Shown here piece by piece: positions 10,855 to 21,429 of a DNA stretch of 64,000 bases (position 1 is the first letter of the stretch; every line of letters starts with the position of its first letter). The position numbers and the translations under genes are program-made. The stretch covers positions 24,311,530 through 24,375,529 of the forward strand of contig NC_073696.1 of the NCBI RefSeq assembly GCF_029784165.1, written 5' to 3'. This DNA is from Wyeomyia smithii (lineage: Eukaryota; Arthropoda; Insecta; Diptera; Culicidae). The notes under the pieces are model-generated. The model was not told the DNA's origin, did not search any database, and saw only the letters and a list, made by a program, of their open reading frames with translations.

Positions 10855-11090
10855 CTTACTTACTTACTTTCCTGGTGAAACAACCCTCAGGATTTCACCT
10901 GCGTCACAATGTTACACCAACGCACTCGGTCCATGGCAGCTTATATCCAGTTTCTTTAGCGTCCTTCATTTCCGAGCTCTTGTTCCACTTGGTCCAACCA
11001 CCTACCTCGTTGTGCGCCTCTACGTTTTGTACCGGCCGAATTCCAGACGAATACGATTTTGCGGAATTTTTGTCCGGCGTTCTACGAAGA
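10855..11090 (-). mobile_element. RTE-like non-LTR element, 3' end fragment
   Basis: On the minus strand, frames across this segment give pieces of the C-terminal domain common in mosquito RTE-like ORF2 proteins: an arginine-rich part followed by WTKWNKSS and a later VTQV-like end. The reading frame shifts several times. The 3' end is a short simple repeat, TTAC units at about 10855-10870 on the plus strand, and such tandem tails are typical of RTE-clade elements. The 5' part (endonuclease, RT) is missing, as expected for 5'-truncated insertions. The clade is assigned by pattern memory, not by search. Confidence 0.5.
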
Positions 11091-11094
11091 CAGC

Positions 11095-11262
11095 TAATGT
11101 ACCGATATTATTCTGTGTACATAGGGATAGACGTTAAGTACAAAGGAGCTACTTACAAGAGGTGTAAGTTCCGACATCACCTCAGAGGTTACTCTTCAAC
11201 TGAAAAACCTAGATAAAATCGAGGGTTGTTGAGAAAGTTTTCGGTGTCGCGATGCAAAACAT
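11095..11262 (-). other. Possible start of the 3' LTR of the BEL/Pao element
   Basis: Reading on the minus strand from the end of pol, a purine-rich run (GGGAGGTGA) is followed by TGTTTTGCATCGCGACACC near 11262, a plausible polypurine tract and LTR start. The putative LTR is cut short by the RTE-like fragment on its far side. No 5' LTR is left for comparison. Confidence 0.3.
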
Positions 11263-11571
11263 CACCTCCCTGATAGCGTGCGTTTAACTGCAGCTTCAAA
11301 TCTGAAAGTTCATTATTTGTTAAATGCTGTTTATAATCACAACATTTGCAACTCACATTTTGGTGTTCTTCGGCTACGCGGAATGTACAAATACTAAATT
11401 TAAGAAATCTCCTTTCAGCCTATTTAAACAATTTATAATTTTAATTTATATACCATCTGAATCTTTATTACTTTTACATTTCCTGTCCACAAATTTCACA
11501 CTTTTAACAAACTCTTCCTCTAACCAAATTTCTACTATCTTCCTTGCTTAAACTTCACTGATTGAACTCTC
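11263..11571. other. Non-coding 3' region between BEL/Pao pol and LTR
   Basis: This AT-rich sequence lies between the end of the integrase frame and the putative polypurine tract. I see no gene in it. Confidence 0.4.
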
Positions 11572-12496
11572 TTAACTTTCTCCACGCTTAATCGATATTT
11601 TATCTATAATTTGACGCTGATCCTCTGATCTATGTCCGCTGTGTTGGTCGTCTGTCATACGTGACCGGGATTCACTGACAACCGGTGACGACTGCACAGT
11701 GGGTTCGGCAACATCCCCCCGCCCGTGTAGTTCCGGTACGCCCGAGACTTCTACTTCCGGTTTTTCCGAAGCCGACCGAACGTCTAACAAAGTCAGCTTA
11801 GTGACAGGTCGGTTTACAGTTCCTCTATTCGGGTACAACAACGCCCGCCCAACTTGCCCATCCTTTGCCTTTAGGACGTTTATGACACGCCCTCTTATCC
11901 ATCCGTTCCGTTTTCCTTCGTCAACTATCATCACCAGATCCCCAGGTTTATTCGGTTTTATTGGCTGAAACCATTTTGTACGCCTTGTTAGAGTTGGCAA
12001 ATATTCGCGAATCCAGCGACTCCAGAATGTGTCCACCAGATGCTACGCCAATTTCCACCTATCTCTCAGTGTCCCGATGCTTTCGATCTGGTCTCGAAGC
12101 GGTTGATTGATGCCTTTCTTACCGTAGAGCAGGAAGTGGTTGAGCGTAAGGGCCTCTTGCTCAGTGTGCTCTAGTGGAATGTAAGTGGATGGTCTCGAGT
12201 TGACTACTGACTCAGCTTCGAGTATTACGGTTTCAAGAACTTCATCCCATGTGAGGCGCAAGTGGTGGAATGAATAACCATTGTGTGGCTGAGTTGGTAA
12301 ATGTCACGGCACAGCGATCATAAATTCCACGGAGTTGTTCGCGCAGAAGATTGTTTGCCCCGACGAAGTTGGTTCCGTTGTCGGAAAGAAATGTCGCCGG
12401 TGACCTTCTGCGCGCCTTGAACCTCCTAATAGCCATCACACACGACTGGGTGGACAGGCTGTGTACGACTTCTAAATATACTGCTCTGATAGACAA
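11572..12496 (-). pseudogene. BEL/Pao integrase domain (frameshifted)
   Basis: The integrase inserts LTR-retrotransposon cDNA into the host genome. On the minus strand, three overlapping frames give its core: RAVYLEVVHSLST and FLSDNGTNFVGANN (the second catalytic Asp), then VNSRPSTYIPLEHTEQE and LTLNHFLLYG, which is a signature of BEL/Pao, and finally the C-terminal domain with PGDLVMIVDE, NGWIRGRVINV and RPVTKLTLLDV. At least two frameshifts (near 12250 and 12040) separate the parts. RNase H and RT remnants follow upstream on the same strand. Assignment to BEL/Pao rests on the order RT-RNase H-IN and these motifs. Confidence 0.85.
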
Positions 12497-13580
12497 ACAT
12501 GTAGATAATGCGATGAACGTGATAGCTTTCCACCAGTATCTTTGTCACCCACTGATCCTTGGGGAGAAGGATAGGGTATTTTGTATCCCTATGAAGCATA
12601 GGCGCTTCAATAAAACGGCTGTTCAGCCTAAGGACACCTTCATCATTTAGTATCGGAGACAGCCTATACAGCGCGCACGACTTGTCGATCTGCTTCTGTT
12701 CTCCTTCTGGATGCTTTTTGTTGTACAGAAGTGTCACGTATTCGTCTGCATACTCTTGCATCTGCGTTTGTCACCAAAGCAAGGTTTCTGCCCTCTGCAA
12801 CTCCTCCTGCGTCAAAGAACCCTTTATATTCGACCCATGGAATACTCCAACAGCTCTCAACACGTATCCTGCTGCTTGAAGAAGTCTCGACCATTTGGAG
12901 AATCGTTCAGTTTTTATTAGCGGCTTCGGCACTTCTCAATGGAAGAAAAAGACTGCTCGAAGTTCCTCCTTTGTTGAAAATTCCTTTTCTGTTGGTACTC
13001 GCCAGGTTTCAACCATATTCCTTAGGAAGCTTGGTCCGGTATACCAGCATGTTTCTGGATCAAAGCTGGGCCCGTTCCCTCATTTCGTGGCTTGAGCAGC
13101 TATATTGACTTTTCGCCATTCATCCACGGTGGTTGTGGACAATATCTCTCCAACTCGAAATCCAACGAACTGATGATAACGTCGGATCTCAGCAAGATCC
13201 GTGGTGGAATCAGACCAAAAGTATCTCGTAGTCACTGGTATGGTCAACGCCTTACATATATTTCCCAGCATTCTGGAACCGCTTGCAGCGCCTTAGTTTT
13301 CGCTTCTATAAACGTACACCCAATGTCTCCATCCGTGTCGCTGCGGAGGTATGCAACGCAAGCATATGCGTTTTCACTTGCGTCCACAAAAACATGGATC
13401 TGTCTATTACATGATGTTTCCTTGCAACCGGGAGAGAAGCATCTTGGAACGGCAACTTCGTGTACTCTAGCTAGCAAAACACTCCACTTGCGCCATTCCT
13501 CCAATATTGCACCACTAATCTGCTCATCCCAATCCGATCCGCTTCTGCAAATTCGCTGCATTTTTTATTTTCACTCGTAG
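12497..13580 (-). pseudogene. BEL/Pao RNase H and integrase N-terminal zinc region (decayed)
   Basis: On the minus strand the segment begins with the RT/RNase H connection (SGAILEEWRKWSVLL) and the RNase H start VFVDASENAYACVAY, where the first acidic residue is kept. It continues with a RYFWSDSTTDL-like part and GFRVGEI(L)STT, and then the integrase N-terminal region with LNSRFIEAPMLHRDTKYPILLP and LVESYHVH, part of an HHCC zinc-binding motif. Frames change at about 13250, 13080, 12890 and 12660, so no intact protein is possible. BEL/Pao polyproteins are normally continuous through this region. Confidence 0.75.
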
Positions 13581-13590
13581 CACTTGACGT

Positions 13591-14408
13591 TTAGTAGGTG
13601 CTACTTGTCCATTCACCAAACCTTCCTAGTTCCTCTTTTAGAGTACTGTCGGCTTCCTCTGAAGGTTTCCATACTAGACCAAGCAGTCTTTCGACATTTC
13701 CTTCTGAGATCATCGACTTCTCATCAACCTTACTGCTTTCCCCGGTATGTTTCAGCACTTCTATGGAATTCGAGACAAAATTTCTTATTTCCATTCCTGC
13801 CATAGAGTGAATGTATTTGACTTCCTGAATCAGCTTCACCGCTTCTTCGATCGAGTCCACACTATCTAGATAATCGTCCAGTGGTTTTCAACGATTGTTC
13901 TTGCTGCCTCGGAAAACTGCTCTGCGTACTCCTCCGCATTTTGCAATACACGGCGAGCAGGCCGAGCCGAACGTAGCGACATCCATCACAAATATTTGTG
14001 GGGGTTGTCGTCGTTGTTCTCTGAAAACGAATCGCTGAATTTGCTTGTCATCCGACCGAATCAGAAACAGGTGGAACATTTCCCGTATGTCTCCACTGAA
14101 TGCCACACGTTTCTGTCGAAAACGTAACAATACGGTAGGCTGAGCGATCAGCATATCCGGTCCATTCAGCCTCATGTCGTTGCAAGACACGCCATCGACT
14201 CTCGCCGCCGCATTCCAGATTAGCCTGTTTTTCCCGCTTTGCGTGGGTTACTCACTACCTCAAGTGGTAGGTACCACACGTAAACTTGAGCTCCCCTGGT
14301 ATTATTGCGATTTTCTAGATACTCTGCCACTAGTTGGTGCACTTTGTGATGAAGGTGCGAATCCTTTGACAGCTTTCTCTCTAATGCTTCCATTCTCCGT
14401 ACAGCCAC
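13591..14408 (-). pseudogene. BEL/Pao reverse transcriptase domain (decayed)
   Basis: Minus-strand frames give, in order, an N-terminal part with VRRMEALERKL and LVAEYLEN, a palm region with NGPDMLIAQPTVLLRFRQ, FSGDIREMFH (catalytic Asp region) and FVFREQRRQPP, and then a LDDYLDSVDSIEEA segment. The DD at about 13876-13881 is the catalytic pair, with Leu before it in place of the usual YVDD context. A thumb part follows with GNVERLLGLVWKPSEE. Frameshifts separate all three. The upstream part of the element (gag, protease) is missing: the sequence stops at 14566, where a Tc1-like element begins. Confidence 0.8.
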
Positions 14409-14569
14409 AGGATAGCTGTTTGTCAGACAGGGCTCGTCATAACGCCACAGTAGTTCAGTCTCCAGTTTCCCGTCGACTCTTCGGGTGGTTTCCTGCTCTT
14501 TTATCTTCCTCCGATAACATCTTGCTGGATGTTCGTTTCGGCGATTGCCAAAAACTGTCTGAATAGACG

Positions 14570-15305
14570 TTTAGACGCACCATGTTTTCCATAGGTTTTT
14601 CTTACAAAACAAATTGGATTTTGAATGTCATCACTCATTTGTTATCATAAACTAAAACAAATAGCATCATTCCTTAAAAAAAAGTGCACTTAATAGAATG
14701 AAAAAATGCGAAAAATTAAAAATAAGCTGATGCATTCGTTTAGACGCACCACAAGTCGACGTAGTAAAGGCTCGAATTTTCTAAGACAATCAGTTGGCTA
14801 ATACTTTGTAGATCCTCCCTTATTCCTAATAACTTCAAATACTCTTCTGGCCATTGATTTGACAAGGTTATGGAGATTATTTACAGTGATTTGTTGCCAG
14901 CATGAACGTAAGTATGAGTTAAGGTCATTTACTGTGTTGAACTGGCATCCATCGGCGTAAACTCTTGCAGCCAATATACCCCAGAGGTTCTCGATCAAGT
15001 TGTAATCCGAACCACTGGTTTTTTAGGAAACCAGGACTTGGTTTGTTGGCAAACATAAAGGGAAGCGTTGTCTTGCTGAAAAGCAACCGGTTCATCCATA
15101 TGATCCTCCAAGTATGGAACCACAATATCTTCCAGAAGCTCGCAGTAGTTGTTGAAATTCATTTTGTTGGTGAACCAGCAGAAGCTTCTGGTCATAAGAA
15201 AATCCTCCCAATACCATAACCGTTCTTCCACCAAAACTTCGCTTGGATCGACATTTAGTTCCGTCAAATCGTTGACTTATCAGTCTGGGCCATCGAAGGT
15301 AATTT
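14570..15305 (-). mobile_element. Tc1/mariner-superfamily transposon remnant
   Basis: On the minus strand two frames recall the DDE transposase of Tc1-like elements: NFNNYCELLEDIVVPYL with AFQQDNASLY (the second catalytic Asp, in FQQDNA), and the C-terminal IENLWGILAARVYADG with the third acidic residue in ENLWG, ending in GGSTKY. They are separated by a frameshift near 14995. At the end adjoining the BEL element the motif CGTTTAGACGCACCA occurs twice (about 14570 and 14738), about 168 bp apart. This is the kind of double binding site found in Tc1-type long inverted repeats. The other end and the N-terminal DNA-binding domain are lost. Confidence 0.75.
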
Positions 15306-16310
15306 TTTTCTGATCAGTGAAAACTTTTTACTTTAGGAGGAATCTTGGTACGTATTAGGTACCTCCGTATAGACAAAATTTAAAATAAATAAGAGTATCT
15401 ATCTCAAAGCTGACATTTCCTTTTCAGAATTCAAGCATTGGAGAAACGCCAGAGAATGTTGCTAATTTTGTTGAATAAAACCTCGGCATTTGCACACACT
15501 ACTGACATAACAATTATTTTAGAAAAAAAAAACCTTTTTTTCTATTCTTATGTTTTCCAAATAAAGTACGGTGCCGTAAATATAAATGCTTTTCGTACTT
15601 TTTAATGATAAATCAAAAAAATCGTATCGATTCTGTGCATCTTTGAAGAAAAAAAAACATGAAAAAACGCCGAAAAACAAAATAAATTGATTTTTTTCAC
15701 CCACGCCAAAGTCTTTAAGAGGCTGCAAGAAACTAGTGAAACCACCGGGGAAAGCTAGTACTAATCCCCATCTTTTGAGTGAAGACTGTTGTTTTTGCAG
15801 CTTCTTGCAGCTATTCAAGAAATTTTATGTTGAAAAAGTGCCTGTTTTTATCTAAAATGTCCTAAACCCTATGAAAAAGTTGAGTATTTGCCCAATGTAT
15901 TTTTATGTGTTTTTAAATATGAAAAAAATGTTCAGAACATAGTAGGCCTCTCGAATCACATCAGAAAAAGTTATTTGGTATATTTCGATTTTTAAAAATT
16001 TTAAGAATGTCTATTTATAAAACTACCTGCATGTGATCGATTTTCAAGACATTGAACGAAAGTGTCTTCGGCAAAGTTTTTCTACATAAGATTGTCTTTA
16101 ACTTTGCTGAAGACTTCGTTTTGATTTGATAAGTAAATAAAAAAAAATAAAAACTTTATCTCACTTTTAGGTGAAATATTTAAAAATTTCTTTACATCGA
16201 AAGATGCCCCTCAAGATCTACAAAAACTTTATCGAATACACTCTAGCATTTAAATGGCATTTTTAAACTCAAAAGACTGACGATCACGTATTTTGCGTTT
16301 TAAATCACGC
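15306..16310. other. AT-rich non-coding stretch
   Basis: I see no coding feature here. A short inverted pair of the dispersed TCTTCGGCAAAGTT motif lies at 16062-16118. Confidence 0.5.
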
Positions 16311-16500
16311 AGAGAATCGTGAGTAAGAATCCCCAGGATACCGATTAACACGGTGACGGAATCGTGAAAGGAATCGCAAACATGATCCGGAGGATTCCCA
16401 TTCACGATTCTTATTCAAGAATCCTAGAGCCATATACAGGGCATTCCAGAGGATTCTTTTTTCAGGAATCCTTTTCAAGGAAGCTCACGAATCCAATGTG
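16311..16500. repeat. Degenerate repeat rich in GGATTC / GAATCC
   Basis: Irregular copies of GGATTCY, CACGAATC and AGAATCCT in both orientations fill about 190 bp. It may be a decayed minisatellite or foldback core. Confidence 0.45.
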
Positions 16501-16689
16501 AGGAATTCTAGAGAATCTAGGCGAATTGTATGTGTTCGTCCGGGCATTGTGAAACGTACTGAAAGGCCTGCCAGGTTTTACGGGGTTGAGACCCCTGCTG
16601 TTTTTTACCACCTCACACGACTTTACTACAGCCGTACATCGTGGTACAGAACATGTACCAAGTCATATCCTCAAAAACTGCGACCAGTT

Positions 16690-17110
16690 GCCATAATTTA
16701 ATCGTTTCCCAATGGGCGGGTTAGTGCACGCTCTAGGTGCGTTCCCGCTGCCGGTCCGAGTCTGTATGATTGCTATCAGTGGACACACACTAGGCATGAA
16801 TGATGCTGTTGCGCAATCGAATGCTTGATGCGAAGAATTCGTTCTCTGTGGAGGTTATGATCGTGGGCTTTGCGGAAGACATAACTACTAAAGATCTACG
16901 GCGAGTCGATCGGAGAGCTTGTTGACGGCCGCGCACTGCTTACGCAAGGTCGGGGACTCGATGCTCTCCAGGAAACCATAGAACGGAGGCGTCGGTTGTA
17001 TATAGGTTCATAGTAAAAAGAGTAGTCGTGTAAGTGTTTTAAAGCAGTGGGTGCTAACCATTACGTATAAATGGTATATATAAACCTTACACCCGGACAC
17101 CCAGACTTCA
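16690..17110 (-). other. Putative 3' LTR of the gypsy element
   Basis: On the minus strand, the end of the integrase frame is followed within about 20-40 bp by GGGTGTCCGGGTGTAAGG and then a sequence starting TGTAAGG with a TATATATACC box. A unique region continues to about 16690. The position directly after pol and the TG start suit a 3' LTR, but the second LTR is absent, so its ends cannot be verified. Confidence 0.4.
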
Positions 17111-17113
17111 CTG

Positions 17114-17571
17114 ATGTCTTCATCGAGTTATAATTTACAAAAATATGTAATCCTACACCATTTCTTCAGTCTCGTCATCATTGCTTCGCACTACATCTTT
17201 ACTCTCCACCGTTATTGCCGCAACAGTTTCGTTCTGAACGACATCATTAGGCCGGTAAGACAACACCAGAGAAGTTGGCGACACTCCAGTCCTTGAGTTC
17301 GGCGCCGTATTGATTGCACTCTGCACTGCTTTCACCTTTTCGCATAGTACGGATGGCGGTAAGTATGGTGCGGTTACTGCGTTCCACTTGCCCATTGCCT
17401 CTCGGACTTCCCACGGCTACCAACACATGATCTATGCCGTAATCTTGGCAATATTTCCTTAGTGCGTTCGAGGTGAAGGCGGTTCCTCGATCAGTCACGA
17501 TTCGGGACGGTAACCCAAACACACTTGCCATTTCCTCTAGCATCCACACTACTGGTTGAGTATTGGTCGAC
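17114..17571 (-). pseudogene. Ty3/gypsy integrase, C-terminal half of core
   Basis: On the minus strand the motifs EEMASVFGLPSRIVTDRGTA (second catalytic Asp in VTDRGTAF), AVGSPRGNGQVERSNRTIL (third catalytic residue, Glu of QVER) and a C-terminal tail are typical of Ty3/gypsy integrases. A frameshift occurs near 17300, and the tail continues in another frame to 17153. At 17572 the frame is broken by a foldback element, beyond which the integrase core continues at 18767. The element lacks the C-terminal chromodomain seen in some relatives. Confidence 0.85.
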
Positions 17572-17575
17572 TTAA

Positions 17576-18762
17576 CCCGTAAAGACCCGGGACGTAACTT
17601 GTTTTTTGAAAATGCTCGTTCTCAGGACTGGAATGGCCGATTTGGGAAAACTTGGAATTTTATCCAAGGGGAATAGTAGCTCTAAGTTTTGATAAAGGTG
17701 CCACCCCTCTGAACCCCTCCCCGTTTTTGTGAGACGCAAATATGTCCGTGTTTTTTTCTTATTTTTCAAACAGATCGAACAAACACTGGGAATTTTCATA
17801 CGTATCAATTGCTCCATGTATCAAATCATTTCAGGTGGATGACATATGGTAAATTATTTCAGTACAAAATCACGAAACTACGTATTTTCATAAAAATTCA
17901 AACAACAAAACCATTCTTCAAATTTTAAGCTCTACATTTTTGCGGTGAGGTCTCCTGAATCAATACGCGATGAAATATATATTTTAGCATGCAAACATTT
18001 TGAGAAAAACCAGTTCAAATTCACCAAAGTACGTATTTTTTTGGAAACCTGATTTTCTCAGTCTCCCTCGGTAGGTTTCAAATTAGCTCTTCAATTTTCT
18101 AGCTCTATATTTTTAGAGTAACGTCTTCAGAATCCAAAGACGGTGAAAGGTTTTTTCTGGCATGCACAGATTTGGAGAAAATCTAGTTTTCATAAGAACT
18201 CGTACTTTAGGAAATTCAAACTAGTTTTTCTCTAAATCTGTGCATGCTAGAATAAATCTTTCAGCATCTTTGTATTCAGAAAACGTCACTCTAGAAATAT
18301 AGAGCTTGAAAATTGAAAAGCTAATTTGAAACCTACCGAGAGAGACTGAGATTCAGGACACCTCACCGCAAAAATGTAGAGCTTAAAATTTGAAGAATGG
18401 TTTTGTTGTTTGAATTTTTATAAAAATACGTAGTTTTGTGATTCTGTACTGAAATAATTTAGAAACTCCAAAATTCACTCTTACATACCATATTTCATCT
18501 ACATGACATAATTTGATACATGGAGCAATTGATACGTATGAAAATTCCCAGTGTTTGCTCAATCTGTTTGAAAAATTAGAAAAAAAACACAGACATATTT
18601 GCGTCTCACAAAAACGGGGAGGGGTCCAGAGGGGTGACATCTTTCCCAAAACTTAGAGCAACTATTCCCCTTGAATAAAATTCCAAGTTTTCTCATATCG
18701 ACCATTCCAGTGCTGAGAACGAGCATTTTCAAAAAACAAGTTCCGTCCCGGGTCTTTACGGG
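17576..18762. mobile_element. piggyBac-type (TTAA) foldback element, 1187 bp
   Basis: The sequence between 17576 and 18762 is a near-perfect inverted repeat. Both ends read CCCGTAAAGACCCGGGACG, and similarity between the arms continues inward for several hundred bases on each side, leaving little loop. The left flank is TTAA (17572-17575) and the right is TTAC (18763-18766), one change from TTAA. On the minus strand, removing the element and one copy of TTAA restores an open integrase frame. Ends starting CCC and a TTAA target are hallmarks of piggyBac-superfamily transposons. There is no transposase, so it would depend on an enzyme supplied elsewhere. Confidence 0.85.
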
Positions 18763-19005
18763 TTACCTGCCTTTATCAGAGCAAACTTCGTAAATCCGCA
18801 GATCACAACCAAAATATGTACATTTTCCTTCGAAGACCTAGGAAACGGTCCTAAATGGTCCATATGCACTGTGTAGAACGGTATGGGCGTCTTGGGGATC
18901 GGGCTTAGGAATCTCTCCGGACATTTCTACATTTTTCACGAAAACGCTTGTCTGGTCCAGCACCTGCATTGTCTTAGAGTATTGGATGTTTGACTCCCGC
19001 CTGTA
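18763..19005 (-). pseudogene. Ty3/gypsy integrase, N-terminal part of core
   Basis: On the minus strand a frame gives TPIPFYTVHMDHLGPF, where the Asp of HMDH is the first catalytic residue, followed by VHILVVICGFTKFALIKA. This joins directly to the segment at 17114-17571 once the foldback element is removed. Just upstream the sequence passes within about 150 bp into gag zinc knuckles, so protease, reverse transcriptase and RNase H are missing. Confidence 0.75.
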
Positions 19006-19006
19006 G

Positions 19007-19378
19007 CTAGTAGTCTTTTTTCATGTGCCCTTGTTTTTGGCATGAATGGCACACCACATTAGGACAACGTCGCGCAATATGACCCGGTTTATGGCACTGA
19101 AAACAAACATCGGCACACGGCTCTCTTCTTCGTGGGCCATTACACCCGGATGCGCCTAGTTCTGATTTGGCGAGTGCTACTGCATTCACCTCAGCTCTCC
19201 AAGCAACTCTTCGACCGTCTCTACCTTGCCTATTGTCATTCCCGCTCGTTTTACATATTGACGTCACTGTTGTTTCTTCATCGAAGCCGCCTTTCTATCC
19301 GAGTGCCAACATCTCATACACATGTTCTTCTAGCAATTGCATGCAATTCCATCAGTTGTCAAAATCAAAGCAAGAGCT
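19007..19378 (-). pseudogene. Ty3/gypsy gag fragment with two CCHC knuckles
   Basis: Gag packages the retrotransposon RNA. On the minus strand a frame ending at 19007 contains CFQCHKPGHIARRC and CHSCQKQGHMKKDY, the second having Tyr where the last Cys should be. A basic segment lies before them. The 5' part of gag is cut at about 19378 by the insertion of the Juan-like element, and the 3' part is fused by deletion to integrase. Confidence 0.8.
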
Positions 19379-20097
19379 TTTAATACGACTTGAACTGCCT
19401 TGCAGAACGGTCGCATTTTACCAACAGCTCGAGGCTTGTCTAAGACTACCGAGATGTATTGGAAATTTTCCGCTTTCAACAGGTAATCTTTTTTAAAGAG
19501 TATCTGTTGAATCGCAAAATATTGAATTTGTTGTTTTTAACTTTTAACGAGTGATTAATGTGTAAATTTGTGTAAAGTGAAAGGGAAGTGAAATTTGTCC
19601 TGAAATGCCAGGACGAACTAAAAAAAGCTCGCTTTAATGCGGCTACGAGGAAACGTGGGGCTTCTCCTCCGAGTGATTTAGAAAGCAATAGGTATAAAAT
19701 TCTTGCTACCATATAAAATATGGCCACTCTAATGGTCATGGAACTCGTAACTGTCATATGACAACAAAATGCATGATTTGTAGTGACTTTTCCCACACAA
19801 AGGACATCTGTCCTGTGAGAGAAACCACTAATAAATTCAAATGTGTAAATTGTAGGGGTAAACACATATCAAATTTCTCTGATTGTCCTGTTAGGTCGGA
19901 AACTATTGCCTCGAGACAACGTAGGTATTCAAAACAACCTGTTGTCAAGATTATCAATGTGGGTAACCAAAAGACTTTCAATACCATTCAGGCATCACCA
20001 GCTTTTCCTGTAGCTATTGTGTATGTAGGTAATAATTCAAATTTAGAAAACAACAAATTGAAAACAATTAAGCCTGCACAGGCACCACCAGGCATTT

Positions 20098-21429
20098 CAA
20101 TACCGGAATCCTCACGATTACTAACGAAGAAGTTGACAACGCCATTAGAAACCTAAAACAGTCCTTCTCCCCTGGACCTGATGGTATTCCTGCTGTACTC
20201 CTGAAGAAATGTGCTGGAAGTTTAGAATTACCGCTATCCTCCATTTTTAATCTCTCCTTGTTGAGACATCAATTCCCTCGCAGCTGGAAAGAATCATTGA
20301 TGTTCCCGGTGTTTAAGGAAAGTGACAAACGAAATGTGGAGAATTATCGTGGGATCTCGTGTTTGTGCGCTTGCTCCAAAGTTTTTGAAGCTATAATTCA
20401 CCATCATTTTATGTTCAGTGTAAAAAACTACATTTCTACTGCGCAGCACGGGTTTTCCCCGGGTAGATCTGTGACTACTAATTTGTTAGAGTTCACCTCT
20501 TTTTGCCTCCGCGGTATGGATCGAAGCCTTCAAATTGATGCTGTCTATACGGATCTAAAAGCTGCTTTTGATCGGTTGATCACGGGCTTCTTTGTGCCAA
20601 GTGCGACAAACTTGGAGCTGCAACTGGAATGGTAGAGTGGCTAGACTCTTACCTACGTAATCGTATGATTGTTGTTAAGCTGGGCTCGTCGCAACAACTC
20701 CGGTGTTCCGCAGGGTAGCATACTTGTACCGCTACTTTTTTCATTATTCATCGATGACGTTACAAAAGTTCTTCCACCTGGCACTTGATTGCCGTACGCG
20801 GACGACACTAAAATTTTCCAACTTATCGAGACTGTTGAGAATTGTCACAGGCTTCAGCCGCTGATTGACTTGTTCAATGACTGGTGCCTCCGCAACTACA
20901 TGCTGATAAGCGTTCCAAAGTGTACCGTAATCAGTTTCCAGCGCAAGAAGCAGCCGCTGTTTTTCGACTATCGCAATGCTGGCACATCTTTGCAACGTAG
21001 TGATTTTGTCACTGATTTGGGTGTTTCGGTATGATTGTCCTGCTATTCTATCTTCGCTGCAGCTGTATTGCCCTCCTCGCCCACGACGTAGCCAGCATTT
21101 ACTGCAAACTAATGCGCACCGCACAAACTACGGCTTGAATGAATCTGTTCGCCGAATGACTCTGGTATACAACCGGTATTACGATAATTTTAATTTTTAG
21201 GTTTAGTAATTCATTGTGCTCGATGAAATGTTTGTTAATTTATTATATTATTTTCGTTATTGTATATTAGCCATGTAATACTCGTAAAAGATGCTGGGTT
21301 TTTATGCCAGCTTGATAGTTGCCTTCATGGCTTCTCAAGGCGGCTTTTCCCAGCCATATATATTTTTATTCATTAAGACTTAATTCGGATGAAATAACCG
21401 ATAAATAATAATAATAATAATAATAATAT
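20098..21429 (+). mobile_element. Jockey-clade element inserted in Juan-like ORF1
   Basis: A 5'-truncated retrotransposon begins at 20098 within the ORF2 linker and ends in a simple tail of TAA/AAT units at about 21404-21429. Joining 20097 to 21430 restores the Juan ORF1 sequence, so these are its borders. I see no convincing target-site duplication. It is related to the element at 53640-57240 but not closely. Confidence 0.75.
20155..21200 (+). pseudogene. Jockey-clade ORF2 reverse transcriptase (decayed)
   Basis: Recognisable parts are the pre-RT linker SPGPDGIPAVLLKKC, the finger region with ENYRGISCL and AQHGFSPGRS, VYTDLKAAFDR (first catalytic Asp), SGVPQGS split by frame changes near 20700, and the catalytic PYADDTKIF (codons at 20794-20805). 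Beyond this come VPKCTVISF and a LGVSV thumb motif, and the C-terminus with RRMTLVYNRYY. Frameshifts near 20630, 20700 and 21030 plus a deletion between thumb and C-terminus make it inactive. No RNase H domain is present, in keeping with the Jockey clade. Confidence 0.8.
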
